From Takakia lepidozioides (Eukaryota; Streptophyta; Takakiopsida; Takakiales; Takakiaceae), in the NCBI GenBank assembly GCA_030704615.1, contig CM060732.1, positions 2,108,001 through 2,172,000 of the forward strand: a stretch of DNA of 64,000 bases. Reading direction: 5' to 3'. Numbering within the stretch: position 1 is the first letter of the stretch; every line of letters begins with the position of its first letter. The translations under genes and the position numbers were made by a program. The notes beneath the pieces were generated by a model. The model made no database searches. It saw only the letters and a list, made by a program, of their open reading frames with translations, and had not been told where the DNA came from. Below, piece after piece: positions 47,317-60,039 of the stretch.

Positions 47317-48352
47317 GTATGAAGGTCTCAACCGGACGGAAATGCGGTGCCGCATTTCCGTCCCTCAGCTCCATGCCTCCGATACAAAAGGGAAATGCGG
47401 CGCCGCATTTCCGTTCTGGAATGTCGGAAGGTGCGACTCGGACGGAAATGCGGTGCCGCATTTCAGTTCTGATGGTTCACGATTTTCAGTCAGAACGGAA
47501 ATGCGGTACCGCATTTTCGTTCTAGAGAGTATGAAGGTCTCAACCGGACGGAAATGCGGTGACGCATTTCCGTCCCTCAGCTCCATGCCTCAGATACAAA
47601 ACGGAAATGCGGCACCACATTTCTGTTCTGGAATGTCGGAAGGTGCGACTCGGACGGAAATGCGGTGCCGCATTTCAGTTCCGATGGTTGAGGATTTTCA
47701 GTCAGAACGGAAATGCGGTACCGCATTTCCGTTCTTGAGATTACGAAGGTCTCAACCGGACGGAAATGCGGTGCCGCATTTCCGTCCCTCAGCTCCATGC
47801 CTCAGATACAAAACGGAAATGCGGCGCCACATTTCTGTTCTGGAATGTCGGAAGGTGCGACTCAGACGGAAATGCAGTGCCGCATTTCAGTTCCGATGGT
47901 TCACGATTTTCAGTCAGAACGGAAATGCGGTACCACATTTCCGTTCTAGAGAGTATGAAGATCTCAACCGGACGAAAATGCGGTACCGCATTTCCGTCCC
48001 TCAGCTCCATGCCTCAGATACAAAACTGAAATGCGGCGCCGCATTTCCGTTCTGGAATGTCGGAAGGTGCGACTCGGACGGAAATGTTGTGCCGCATTTG
48101 AGTTCCAGTGGTTCATGATTTTCAATCAGAACGGAAAAGCGGTACCGCATTTTTCGTTCCACTGCCACATACCGTACTTGTTGGATGGAAATGCGGCACC
48201 GCATTTCCGTTCTGGAGAGTATAAAGGTTCCCCCCGGACGGAAACTCGGTGCTGCATTTCCGTCACACTGGTGCATGACTAAGATGCAAAACGGAAATGC
48301 GGCGCCGTATTTCCGTCGAACAACAATCAAAAGTATCACTCCGGACGGAAAT
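47317..48352. repeat. Palindromic satellite, right part (20 units), higher-order repeat of four
   Basis: Continuation of 38977..39556. Four spacer types alternate (GAGAGTATGAAGGTCTCAAC; CCTCAGCTCCATGCC; GGAATGTCGGAAGGTGCGAC; GATGGTTCACGATTTTCAG), so the true period is about 212 bp: units with the same spacer start near 47338, 47551, 47762 and 47973. The last 250 bp diverge. The first eight bases are the hAT target duplication. Confidence 0.92.
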
Positions 48353-48457
48353 GCGGAACCTCAATGGGTTGCATTGTTCCGAAACAACACAATTGCGGCC
48401 TGTCTTAATGAGCACATTTTGGTTGTCTAACCATTTTAACTAACAGTCCTGGCACTT

Positions 48458-51400
48458 GTGAGTGCGAACGTTCATGTCTGCACGGAGAATACTGCTAGAT
48501 CCACCCTTAGGAGAAATTGTGAGGAGATGTTATTTCGTCGCCGAATCGGCCATCATTGTCATACTTATTGGATATGGAATCACACCTCCCACCATCATGC
48601 ATGTAGCTTGAATCATTACTTTCCACTTCAATGTGCGACTTCCAATCGTCGATGGACTCCGCAGATCCACTTACGTGGTGCCTGTGAGCCTTGGTCTGTC
48701 GCTATACTGAACCTCGCACTTGCCAACTTCGTGCGGTCTTCGTTGGCTCCGAATTCCTACGCTATAGTTTGCTGTCCTCCGCAACTTGGGAGAGCCTGGA
48801 TCCCAAATGAGGGAGGACTTTGCAGAGTGACTGAAACTTACCTTTGCTCCAAATTCAAGCTCAAACCGGGCACAGTTCATTTGGAAGAAGAAAGGAAGGA
48901 TGTTCCTGGACAGGTTGACGAGACCATTGTCGTGCTAGGTAACGACGGAGGTTGCGGAATCGAATGGCACGTACCCCCATCAGGCACCATCCTGTACCAA
49001 GCTATGGGAATGCCCATTCCCTTTCCGAATCAGTCGCTGCCCACACCATCCAAAAAGGAGTCGGGAAACCGACAGGCGGCCACTGCCAACAGAGAGGTAT
49101 GCAACGATAATCATTCCCGACCTGGACCGTCAAGACCCTCCATAGCTTCTTGTGTGGACGTATTCGACATTCCCGACGAGGAAGATGACTGCATTGAGGT
49201 CCCCATGTCCTCCACACGGTCGTTCAAATCCGACATGGTCGTCTCTGCAGGTGCTACGCATGTATCCTCGAGCATAACTCCAACCCGGTCCATTGTGCAG
49301 CTCCTACGGCAACATCACCTCGATGGTTCTCGCTCCGAGCTGGCTGCTCTCGACTATGCCAAATTTCCAGTCAGGAAGGTAACGTATCTGCCTCCCGAAG
49401 TCGATGGCAATGTCATCTTTGAATTTCCACCTGTTACTTCATCAAACAAAGCCTCAGGGATGTTAACAGACATGGATCAAAAGCATGACGGACACCCCTG
49501 GTGTGTTACGAAGACCAGTAGCACGAAAATTGCTGATGGTGTTCGTGTACGATACGTCCTCTGTGCGGGGAAGCTGAGGTGCCTCAATCCCGCTTGCTTC
49601 CATTTTCTCTCCAAAGGAGGGCGAAGAAACGAGACGGATTGGACTGGCACAACCCATCATCCATTCATTGTCTCCAGCCAAGCTCCTGCGGGTACTTTCA
49701 AGTGCGCACATTGCAAAGAACCACCGACGTGCATGTCCATGTGGAGAGCCAAGCAATATTATGTAATCCATTTGCTCCCGGACTTGACTAGAGCTTGCAT
49801 ACACGTTGGGGTCCACTGCCACCCCTTGGCGAGAGGCAACATGCGTGAGGCTGTGCAGGAAGCACATGACATCATAAAAGAGGAGGTGAAATTGAACCCC
49901 GGAGCCAGACCAAAGCAGATTTAGCTGAAGGCAGCCCACAAGATTGCTCTTGGCAAAATCATGTCTGAAGATGGTTCAGACCGAGTGCCCTTGAAAGATG
50001 CTTGACCTGTTGGAGTCCGTCTCGCACGTTTGTAGTCCGAATGCGCATAATCACATCGTATCTTGCAAGCAGGAGTTTGGCCAGGGGTCGGACATGCACT
50101 CAATCCTGGAGGTGAAACAAATGACTGGATATGACTACATCCAAGGTAGCAGGTTTCCAGGGCAAGGCAGCGAATCCGATCGTTGTTACATTTTTAAAAT
50201 GTCGACGTGTGGGCCTGGGAGTGGAGTCGACTTGGTCACTCGCATGACAACTGGAAACTTGTCGAATGCTTGGGTGATGTTTGATCACATCAAGCGAATT
50301 ACAAACCATCAATGGGTGACTATGGGTGCGCATGTTTATGACTATCACTCCAAGAGGCTCATGACGATTGCAATTTGTGAGATGAAAGGGGAGGACACAC
50401 AGTCGGAGATGCATTTGTGGGAGGGCATAAACGAGCAGATGGCAAGGGCGGGATTGGCAGAGCCCAATTTCAGGGGATTCATGGCAGACAACGCTCAGGC
50501 CAACTGGGCAGCGGTGCGGCGTGTGTACGGTGAGGACCCCAATGTTCCAATGGAGGGGAAGGAGAGATCCTGTGGATTCCATTGGATGCAGAGTCTATCT
50601 CACTATACTACCAAATTTGTTGCTAGCTCATTCCAGGCTGAACACCGTGTCCTTTGTACGGCGTGGAAGGATGCACCCACATTTGATGACGCGGAGGTTA
50701 AGTTTTCTATCATCGAGACTGGTGGAACACGTCAAGTGCAGTGAAGACAACCAATCTGGGAGCCTTGCACAGCTGGTTGGGGTGGTGGCATTTCCGGTAT
50801 CGACAGTTCGGACAGTACATGCGGGAGGTATGATGCTGTCATTTTCGTGCAATTGTCTTTCTATTACGGACCTTTCCATTGGTCCCTCACCATTGTTTGT
50901 GTCCTTGTAGGAGCGGTGCTTGGATTCCGACACGGACATGCCGAACACGAATATGGCAGAATCAGTCCACTCCTCCTGGCGAGCGTCTTCTGCCGCACAT
51001 CTGGTGGATGTAGTGACGGCCACAACGGAGGACATCGACAAAGCAATCATGTAGCAAGCCACGTACTACAAGTTCCTGAGCGGGAAACAATGGGGCTTTG
51101 GGCCGGACAGGGAGGAATTGTTGGTACGAACAGCTTTGAGGTCGAAGAATCCACTGAAATGGGCGACAACATTGCGAGAGAAGATCAAAGGGACGCCTCT
51201 ACACCGCAGAGATGAACACCTAGAGGGGGACGTCCATACTTGCCCTATGAGGCGGAGGATTGAAGAGGAACCCGGGTGCGAAGAGGATTCCTGGAGATCC
51301 GACAGGAACATTCGGACAGCACCTCGAGGTCCCGTCATGTTGCCGCACAATGTGTCTTCCAGCAGTGGAAGCCCAAGAAATTCCAGATCGCCATCGCCTT

Positions 51401-52341
51401 CAAGCAGGGATTTCGTGCGAGAAATTCCCACCGCTCGCTTGCCCCACCGCTCCGCCCGCTGTTATGCAGTATGACCAACCCATTGTGGAGACGACTGTGT
51501 CTGCGTCACAGTGGAGAATTGCTCACACAAAGCCGTCGTTTCGAGGCAGGTGTTCCGCAATTCGAGTGGATACATGGCAACATTGTTTAGAGATGATAAG
51601 GAGGAATCCAGATGGGGCTGTCCCTGCTCCTACTTTTACAGGAAGATTTGTCCATGCAAAGTTTGCGGAGGCGACAACCACCCAGTTCTGGTTCTGCAGG
51701 CACGACATTATGACTTGCGTGTATGGAAAGCCCAAGTACAACATACAAACATGCCAGAGGCTCCCCCGGTGTGGCCGGTGGAACTAGGCTGCGATCTGAG
51801 TCAGGTTGAGGCCGACGCCCTTACCGCCGCTGGATTTCAGATGGTGCAGCGCATTGACGTCCCCAGACAACCATTTCCGCTTCCACAGCCTCCACCACCG
51901 ACCCCTGTGAGAGCAAGAACAATGGGACCCGACAGCTCTAAGCATCCTACACACCGTTGGGGGAGACCGAAGAAGCGGCGACCTCCCTCAAAAGTGAACG
52001 AGACAAGGATGGGGAATGCACTTCGGATGAACTGTACAATCCAGAGCTCGACAGAAGTGCCCCCACCAGGCTTCGGGCGTGTATATCAGATGGCCACGGC
52101 AGGCTCAGCTGTTCGCAATGAGGTGTACACCATCACCATTTCAGAATTACCCACCTGCAATTGCACCGACTTCCAGATCATGGCGAACAAGTGGGCATCA
52201 TACTGCCCTTGCAAGCATCTGTACTACGTGTACCTAAAGAGACTCCGGTGTAATTCCACAACTCATCACTTCATACATGCACCAGGGTTGAGCCCCCAAG
52301 AGGTGCACACTCTTCTGAATATGGATCCAGGGGACCAGTGA
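48458..52341 (+). pseudogene. MULE-type transposase of a second lineage (copy E)
   Basis: Same architecture as copies B and D but clearly diverged. 48458..49924 holds an N-terminal region and the Cys/His cluster (KHDGHPWC, CAGKLRCLNPAC, CAHC, then HVGVHCHPLARG). TAG at 49921 and a frameshift near 50000 follow. 49998..50744 holds the DDE core with VMFDHIKR, FMADNAQANW and CGFHWMQS, both core Asp present. An exon 50745..50829 (WWHFRYRQFGQYM) has donor GTATGA and rejoins at about 50911. 51511..52341 carries the SWIM finger CNCTDF...CPCKH and the stop. At least two lesions. The palindromic satellite ends 100 bp upstream. Confidence 0.78.
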
Positions 52342-52594
52342 GCTTGGCTTGCGGTCCCCACAAAATGGTACGCCCATCCTTTTCGGATAGTAGAACTGTA
52401 CTGCTGCAAGTACCTCTGACTCTGGCCACAGAAAGGTCCGACTTATGTCTTGCCTACCAGTAACCTGTTTTGCTTGAACTAAGATAATACTATGTCATTC
52501 ACTTGTGTTTCCACGTGCATGTATTTTTGTGTGTTGGAGGGTTCTTGTTTTTCTGCTCTCCCAAACTTTGCTTTCCTCATTCGACCTCCGGCAA

Positions 52595-53165
52595 AGAAAT
52601 GCGGCGCCGCATTTCCAAGTAACGTCGTAGGTACTGGTAGATGCGGCCTTTGCCAACACTAAACCGCCCATAAATTTCGCACGTGCGAACCCTAATACGG
52701 CATCGCATTTCCCAATTGAGTCGCAAACCTTTCCCACCGAATACCCGAAGATGACAAAATTGTGAATGCAGACTCTATTGGTTCAATCGCGGCAAAAGGG
52801 TCAGCTTCATTTCAATGTTAAGGCATGTAAAACAGCGGAATACTCTATACAGGCCAGTATGCGACGTCCTTTTGCCGTGGTATACTGGATTTCTCGTTGC
52901 ACGGTCATTCATTTCCATGAGCGGATCTAAAAAACCATGAGCGGACTTGTTACTGACGACATATCTTTGCCGCATTACAGGATCTGGAACTTCCAGAATC
53001 GGCAAGGTCAAATTAAAAAAAACTATTATTTTAATACTTATTTAATCTGCCGCATTTCCAAATTTGGAGGAGTCTGCTCATGAAATCCGCGTGTCTTAGA
53101 CTTTGGCTCACCGCTCATGCGGCTCATGCGGCTCATGGTTTCTGCTCATGAAATAGTAAACCTCG
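52595..53165. repeat. 3' flank of copy E: isolated palindromes and CATGAGC/GCTCATG motifs
   Basis: A single GAAATGCGGCGCCGCATTTC lies at 52597..52616 and a weaker one near 52695..52712, both of the satellite type that precedes copy E. From 52910 to 53160, CATGAGCGG/GCGGCTCATG recurs about six times in both orientations, like the GTGAGC motifs at the ends of copy B. This may be the subterminal region of copy E, but I cannot fix the end. Confidence 0.5.
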
Positions 53166-53847
53166 TAACCGTGAGCCGTGAACCACAATATCACACGGCC
53201 ACGTTAGCATCGGCTTTAACCAATAGAAGGAGTAGTGGACCGTTTACCACTATGGCTCACGACCACTGCAACGAGCCACTTTTTAGCAAACCTTTTAGGT
53301 TGCGTAGGCAGTTAGGCAAACGGTCATTAACGACCGCGGACTGTAACGGCTCTTTTGAGCATAGTATAAAAAAGCTGTACGCAACTTAGAGGGTGTGCAG
53401 TATGAGTATCAGTGATCAGTGTGTACTTCTGTGATGATGTGACGAGCTCTGAAGTAAAGCCATGCTATTCGAAGTATCTCTGTGTAGAGTGAATGTGAGA
53501 TGGAGAGAATATGCATTATGAGATAACGTGAGATGGTGAGAATGTGTATCATCTCAGAATAGTTCTTGTTTTCTCTTGACTACCATCTGCTTATATGAAC
53601 TAAGAGGCTTCAGTCTTTTTGACTAAGATCTTTTATGCGAAAGAGACTATAGATTGGGCTTAATCAGTATGATTAAGCAGCCTGCAGGGATATGGCTTCA
53701 TACTACGTTCATGGTTCAGCTATCCTTAAAACGATTACTTCGTAATCGTTTCTGAAAGCATACCATCGGACAACCTCTGTTGCATGTCTTAGGAAATGGG
53801 TAGTAGTGTTAATAGCCTGTTTTGTCTAAGTCATAAACCAGCGGTTA
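53166..53847 (+). repeat. LTR-like sequence next to the truncated coiled-coil-ORF element
   Basis: A TATAAAAA box at about 53365 is followed by CTCTGTGTAGAG and an untranslated-looking tail with GATGAGA-type repeats, reminiscent of the U3-R-U5 layout in the LTR at 36736. It does not align with that LTR. Start, end and target duplication are not visible. It contains no gene. Confidence 0.3.
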
Positions 53848-53940
53848 ACATAAGTTTGCGCAAAAATTAAGGGTACCCCACAGAACCCGTAAAACTGTCT
53901 AAGTCCCCAAACAACCCTCTAACATTTACCCCTCCCCCTC
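53848..53940 (-). repeat. LTR start and polypurine tract of the inverted element copy
   Basis: On the minus strand GAGGGGGAGGGG precedes TGTTAGAGGG at 53924, then about 75 bp align with the starts of the two other LTRs (GGGGTACCCTTAATTTTTGC). Homology stops at about 53848. Confidence 0.8.
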
Positions 53941-53963
53941 TCAAAAAGCCGTGTCCTCACAGG

Positions 53964-56900
53964 TTACCGTTTAGAATCAGCAAACCTTTGTGAACGAGCA
54001 CCCTTCTGTCGGTGGAAGTCCTTTGGATGGCTCTGTGTGCGAGCCCGAGCTTTGTCGCTGGTTGGCGGAGATAAGTGTCGACTAGCTGGAAGTGTCGGCC
54101 CTGCTTTAGTCTGAGAAAGAGGTAAATACTGTGGTATAGGAGATCCCCGTCGTCTTTTCTCCTCCATTGCTAAGTCGTACTCCGTAGCCATGTCAAAGCT
54201 GCCCTCCACAGAACCAGTAGTATCAGAATCGTCTTCCCCCCTGTGGCCTTTCGGTGGTCTGATCTTCTTGGGTGTCTCAGGAATCCTGCATGGCATACAG
54301 TGTTGGCCCACTTGCATCAATTGCTTGCAAGCAAAATGAGTGTACTCCATGAATTCCTTGTCCGTATAGGTGAGAGGTGTGACTTTGGAACAGTGTAAGA
54401 ATTTCTAGGCTTCATGTCCCTTATTAAAAATATCATCAGGGCCCAATTTTTCTTTGGTCAAGTTGGTCCAAGCCAAATTAAACCATAAACAAAGTTGGGA
54501 ATCCTTCTCTCACATGACTTTCGCATCATACAGATACATATGGGGTGGAACTGAAGGTAAGACCCAACGATCCCCAGTGGAATGGCTCAGAAATCTTGAC
54601 TGCATCTTCTGCTGTTCAATGTGATAACGTGTAATGAAACAAGCAGCATAGTATAATCCATAGCCCATGACCAAACTAGATACCTCCTTGGTCTTGGTGT
54701 AGATGTACCCATGAACAACCTAGAAGGCAATTAATTCCTTCATCATGGTGCCCGCCTCAGACCAGTACCTTGGAAAATGATGATCCTCAATGGGTCGATT
54801 GTTCGGAAGAACCTTAGTCCGAGTTGCCACTGGCAACCAAATGCGCATGATCTAGTAATAATGTGCCAAAGACTGTGGAGGACTGAATTCCTTCCAAGCC
54901 AAAACCATCACAATGGGAATTTGGTTGAAGGGCATTATCATAGCCCGATTGTACTCAAGTGTAGCAGGAGTCCTAGGTGGGTTAAAAGCATCATCCCCCC
55001 AAACCTCAGACTGTGGCATGGCCATGGTATCAACAGTGTCAGCCACCTACACAGCCACCTGCTGTGGGGGCTGTGATATTGCCGCCACTGTCCCTCCTAT
55101 TGTTGGCAACTCCTGCACCTCCTGTGATGAAGACTGAAAAATCAGAGTTCTGGCATGCAAATAAGTAGCCACCAGCTGCTCCTCAGGAACAAAGACTCTT
55201 TTGTCAATATTGGAACTTAAGTCATCCACTTGAGTCTGCAGCCATTCCACATCATCCTGTAACTCCGCTATTCTACTATAGACATTGTCTATAGTAGTTG
55301 TGGCAATGTTCTGCACCTGCAATTTGAGATAATTCATTTTCCCCTGGGTGAGCTTTCTTGGTGTCTTCCCTTCCACCGGCCCTTGTGTTAACCATACTTG
55401 CATAAGATGATTATCCACCAAGTTCTGTGTAGCACCCCTGAGAGCCTGCTCCTCCTTGAGTCTATACATATCTATTTGCTTTTGCAAAGCCTGCATGCGC
55501 TTCACATGAGGTTCAACCAGGGCTGCATAGGTAGCAGTCAGATTATTGGCTTCCTTCCAAGCCTTGTTAGCCACAAAGAGTTCATTCTTTTGGCCCGTTA
55601 GTGTTTGCTGCAACTCCAGGATGTACCTTTCCTTTTCAGCCTCAATCCGACTGTATTGTTGGAAGGTATCCTCATTGCGATGGATAGTAGCCTTCAATTC
55701 AGCAATGAGTTTCCCTTGCTCCACTGTCTCAGCCTCCACCATCATATACCTCTCTGCTTGTTTGTTAACTTCTAATGCAGTTTGCTCAGAGCAGTTGTTA
55801 ATGTGGCACATTGGATAGTCATTTTCTGATGAACTACCTCCAACTCTGTGAGAAGCACCTTCACTTCCTGCAATTTGCTCTCATGCTTCACCTGCAACTC
55901 GTATAACTGTTGCTTATGTACTTCATGCAACTTCCCCTGCTCCAGACCTGCTTCAATCAGATTCCCCTTTGTGAGCTGTAGGGCAGCCTTCGTATCCTCC
56001 AACTCTTTCTGCAACCTGAGGTTGGCCTCCACATCCACCTTATTTGCACACTCAGTGGCAATTCTTGCCTCAAATTCTTGCTTGAGCTCCTCCCTCAAAG
56101 CTGCCAATTGTGTGGATGGAACGTGGGATTTCACATAAGTGCCCAACAAATTGAGTGTCCTGCTTATGGAACTCATAAGCATGGCCTGCTGTGGGTCTTC
56201 ATGGGAAACTTGTTGATGGTCCCCCTGATTCTCCACAGTGTGATGTTTCACCAACCATTCAGGCCATGTTCCCACAAGATCTTCTTCCTCAACGACCTCA
56301 TTCTCCACAGGTGTTGTAGTGCCCTTACATTCTACCCCTAGAACCTCCTTCACAGGTTCGGGCATGACATGCACAAGAGGGATTTCCTTGGTCAAACTAT
56401 GCATCTTTAGTACTACTGGTTCTCCAACCATGCCAGAGTTCTCATAGAAAAGGTCACCCTTCTCAATGTCTGCCACTACCTGCTCTGTAGTGGGAATGTC
56501 CAACCCTTCTCCTTCCACAACATTAGGCTCTGGTGTGACAGCATGCACAATGTGAGTTACCCCTGGGGCAACCGAGTCAATTGGCTGTGGTGGCTGTGGC
56601 ACCGAAGTGACTTCTTTCTCACTCTCCAAAGGCCGTGCTTCCAGCAATAACAACTCCCTGTGCTGCTGCTCCTCATCCTGCACAAGCGCTATGGAAACAT
56701 CATCTTGTGGTTTCCTTGTAGCTAGTGGATCTGCCACTATGGTTGTATCCCGCTTCTGCCCCTCCAATCTTCCTTCACCATGTGAAGAGCATTGCTCCTC
56801 AATTGCAGTGGTTGCTGTCTCAAACACTCCCATCTCCTTGCAGTCACGCGCATCAAGCAAACAAGAGTCAAGAATAATTTGAGCAATTATTGGGCCAGAC

Positions 56901-58050
56901 ACAATGATCGGAGACTTAGCAGCAGTGCCTTGTAACCGCTTTATCTCTTCCACCAGACCATTGTACATCAACTCTGCCCAAACTACATCCTCTCCCCTCA
57001 AGGCTTTCAGTATCTCCTCCGTGAATGATCTGCTAAGGTACTGTTGGTTCTGCTTCATGGCAAATAGAACGTTCAGTATTTGGCCAACTTCCCTTAACCC
57101 TGGGTACTCGGCCTTGGTGCAAGTGTATCCTTGAGTCTCAAAGAAACTCGCTTCTTGGAACAAATTCCCTATTTGCAATCTTGCCCTGTGTTCATCCACA
57201 TTCACATGCCCAGATGGCAATTCAAACAGTTGTTGCAAGTACTGGGGAGTAATTTCTATATCTACTCCCCTCACATGTGTAACTCCTGTCCGGGGCTCAA
57301 AGTTCTGAATGAATTGAATCATGTACTTCCGATGATGCAAGGACCATTCCTTGCGTAGCAGCCCTTCCAATCGCAACTCCTTCAGCAGCTGCACTGCCTG
57401 TGTGGTGTAGCAATTGTTTGCTTCTGCAGAATCGTGGTGCTCTTCACCCTGATAGCCTCCATTCCCCTAATTCTCTTCATCCCAGACAAATAAGAAGGCC
57501 TTGTTTGAAATAGCTGTAGGAAAGCTTGCAGGGCATAGAGCATAAAGGTATGGTTGGCATAGAAAGGAACGGGTAAGTGCGTGTAAGCCTGTGGGGCTTG
57601 CAGATAGTGGGTGAGAGAGAATGTCCTTTCAACCTGTCCGTCCTTGCGCCACTGCGTGAGAAGTAGAGCTAGCGTATAGTCTGTAATATCCGCCATAGCT
57701 ACAAAGCTATAGCTTTGATTGCCCCTCCCGTCGAGACACTGGTTATTCGGAGCCACCCCGTCTCTTCCGCTCATAACTCTTCTAATTTCTTGTTCTTGTT
57801 TCTTGGAGGGAACCACCTGGATGAAATTCTCGTATCTGTTTGGCTATTGCCTCCTCGGGTAACTTCTGAATTTTACCCCCGTCTGCTCACATTTCCACCT
57901 GGAATGCCCACTAGGACAACACATGTGGCAAAGGTTCGCCTTTGCTGTACACGTAAAAGGTTCCGTTACCTTTTTCCTGGATGCATCAATGGGCCCACAA
58001 TTAATTTCGGCTGCTGTACCGGGTAGGTACTTCGACGGCCCAGTTTGTCT
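53964..58050 (-). pseudogene. Long coiled-coil ORF, copy 2 (inverted)
   Basis: This is the best preserved copy of the ORF at 32577..36696. Open parts are 57816..57382, 57394..55772 (540 codons), 55811..55047 and 54350..53964, in that order on the minus strand. Landmarks: FEPRTGVTHVRGV, LFELPSGHVNVDEH, EEDLVGTWPEWLV, a long Gln/Glu/Leu heptad region (56150..55200), and MIMPFNQIPIVM. The start near 58050 aligns with about 32610 of copy 1. A single-base shift separates the first two parts and stops interrupt the C-terminal third. No enzyme motif is visible. The long coiled coil suggests a structural, gag-like or assembly role; that is inference. Confidence 0.62.
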
Positions 58051-58054
58051 TTTT

Positions 58055-58985
58055 GCATGATAACACCACCGGTAATACCAACGGAGCATGAGGCACTTAT
58101 CGTAAAGCCGAATGTGTATGGCCTGAGCGTAGAACACGGGTGTTCACACAGTCATCACAGGCCACCACAGTATGACACAGCTTATCACAGCCCATCACAG
58201 CATCACACAGCCTATCACAGCTTGTCACAGTTTGACACAGCCTGTCATAGCCCAACACAGCCCATGCGGGTTGCACAGTCCATAGGATCAGTGACAGGTG
58301 GACGCGGGTTAACGTCAAAAAAGTGGCCGGTAAGTGTAAGGTTAGCTTGGGAGTCAAACTCGGAGAAAAAGCCACGCGGACAGAGGGCGACGGAAGAGTG
58401 TTCGAATTCGAACACGTGGCCTAAGGGGCAAAGCACTCCGCTTTGCTTGTACTGCAAGATAGCCCTCCACAAATCAGGCATAAAGCTCAAGGTAGGGGTT
58501 TCCATTCAGATCATTTAAGGTACCCGTCATTGCATTCAGGGTTGGTGGGAAGCAAGCAAGCATACTCATTCAAGTGATGAACGCAACTATGTGTCGTACA
58601 GACGGACACTGTATGCCACAGAGGATTCCTGAGAAGCCACATAAGGTCAGGGCACCGAAAGGCCACCGGGGGGGACATGATTATGATATTACTGTTCTAT
58701 GGAGGAACCTTTTGACATGGCTGAAGATTATGCAATACAAATGGCAGAGAAGAAACGACGGGGATCTCCTATGCCTGAGAAGTTACCTCCTTATCAGCCA
58801 AAGGAAGGGTAGTCATTTCCATTTGGTGGACAGTCATGATCTCCACCAACTAACAACATGGCTCGGGCTCGCACACAGAGCCCTCCAAGGGACTCTCACC
58901 GGTAGAAGGGTGCTCGTTCACAAAGGTTTGCTGATCCTAAACAGTAAACCGTGAGGACACGGCTTTTTGAGAGGGAGAGGGATAA
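58055..58985 (+). pseudogene. Internal-deletion copy of the coiled-coil-ORF element
   Basis: 58060..58320 matches the end of the integrase frame and the CACAG repeats of copy 1 (32215..32500). After 250 bp of other sequence, 58595..58980 matches the C-terminal end of the coiled-coil ORF (36365..36730), with stops at 58810 and 58904. The roughly 3.7 kb between them in copy 1 are missing here. A polypurine tract leads into the LTR at 58986. Confidence 0.6.
58148..58263 (+). repeat. CACAGCC-type repeat, internal
   Basis: GACACAGC, TATCACAGC and ACCACAG units, the counterpart of 32289..32443. Confidence 0.75.
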
Positions 58986-60038
58986 TGTTAGAGGGCTGTC
59001 TGGGACTTAGACAGTTTTACGGGTTCTGTGGGGTACCCTTAATTTTGCGCAGACTTACGGATGGTATGGTCAGACCAACAGAGGCCTTAGGGGTGACAGA
59101 CACAGGCCTTAGGGGTGGTAGGCAGGCTCACACAGTCAGTCACAGGCTTACACAGGCTTACACAGCCTGACACAGCTTGTCACAGTCTTACACAGTTAGA
59201 CATAGCTTGACACAGCCTGTCACAGCCTACCACAGGCTGACACAGCTTGTCACAGCCTGACATAGTCTTATATAGCTTGACACAGCTTTACACAGCCTTA
59301 CACAACCTATCACAGCCTTTCACAGTCTATCACACCTCGACACAGCCCGACACAGCCCGACACAGCCAGTCATAGTCCGACACAGCTTGGCACAACCCGT
59401 CACAGCGTTCACAGAGAACGGTTATCATTGGCAGGGAACGACTATGTGGGAACGACATCTGTAGAGGGAACGTGCATTCTGTCTTGGATGACGGTTAGTT
59501 AGTTAGGTGGTTAGAATAGGCAGAGTAGCAACATGGAGGGGGGCACTTGTGGGGGCACTTGTGGGTCATCACGGAAGGAGATCAGGCGGAGAGCACAATC
59601 TTGAGCGCAAGGATGGAGAGCACGGTGAAGTAGGAGAGACAATCTATTGATGCTTGATACATGCAAGCTGTAGAGATGCACTGTAGAACAGATTAGAGAC
59701 ACCATGGCTTCGGCCTGATACTTGATAGATATTAATCTGATACATATTTCATACTCACACTGTGTAGAGAGACCTGAGTGAAGCTGTGGAATGGATGCTT
59801 GGGTAGATGGAACCTGGTAGATTGCTGAAGCAATCTGTTACTTAATTATAGACAGTAAGGTAACTTGCTAACATGAATGCGAGAAGGAATACAAATAGGA
59901 GGCACCCCCATGATACACTAACTGTAGGTCATGACTGATTGTTATGAGCGGGTTGAGTGCTTAGAGATTTCCAACTCTTCTATCTTGGAGTTCCTACCTC
60001 GGATAGCGAAGGGATGGGTGTGTAAAAGCCGCTCGACA
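58986..60038 (+). repeat. LTR (1053 bp) of the coiled-coil-ORF Ty3 element
   Basis: TGTTAGAGGG to GCTCGACA, homologous over its length to 36736..37769. It includes CACAGCC/CACAGTC repeats at 59123..59412. The unique right half is very similar between the two LTRs, while the repeat part differs in length and order. No matching 5' LTR or target duplication is in the window. Confidence 0.85.
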
Positions 60039-60039
60039 A

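Noticed and set aside
47183-48118. 311-codon ORF across the AAATGCGG satellite
   Set aside because: It is a tandem repeat translated in a frame that lacks stops and begins in the hAT terminus.
51066-51787. Several overlapping 100-175 codon ORFs on both strands
   Set aside because: They are shadows of the introns and exons of the copy E transposase gene between its DDE core and SWIM exon.
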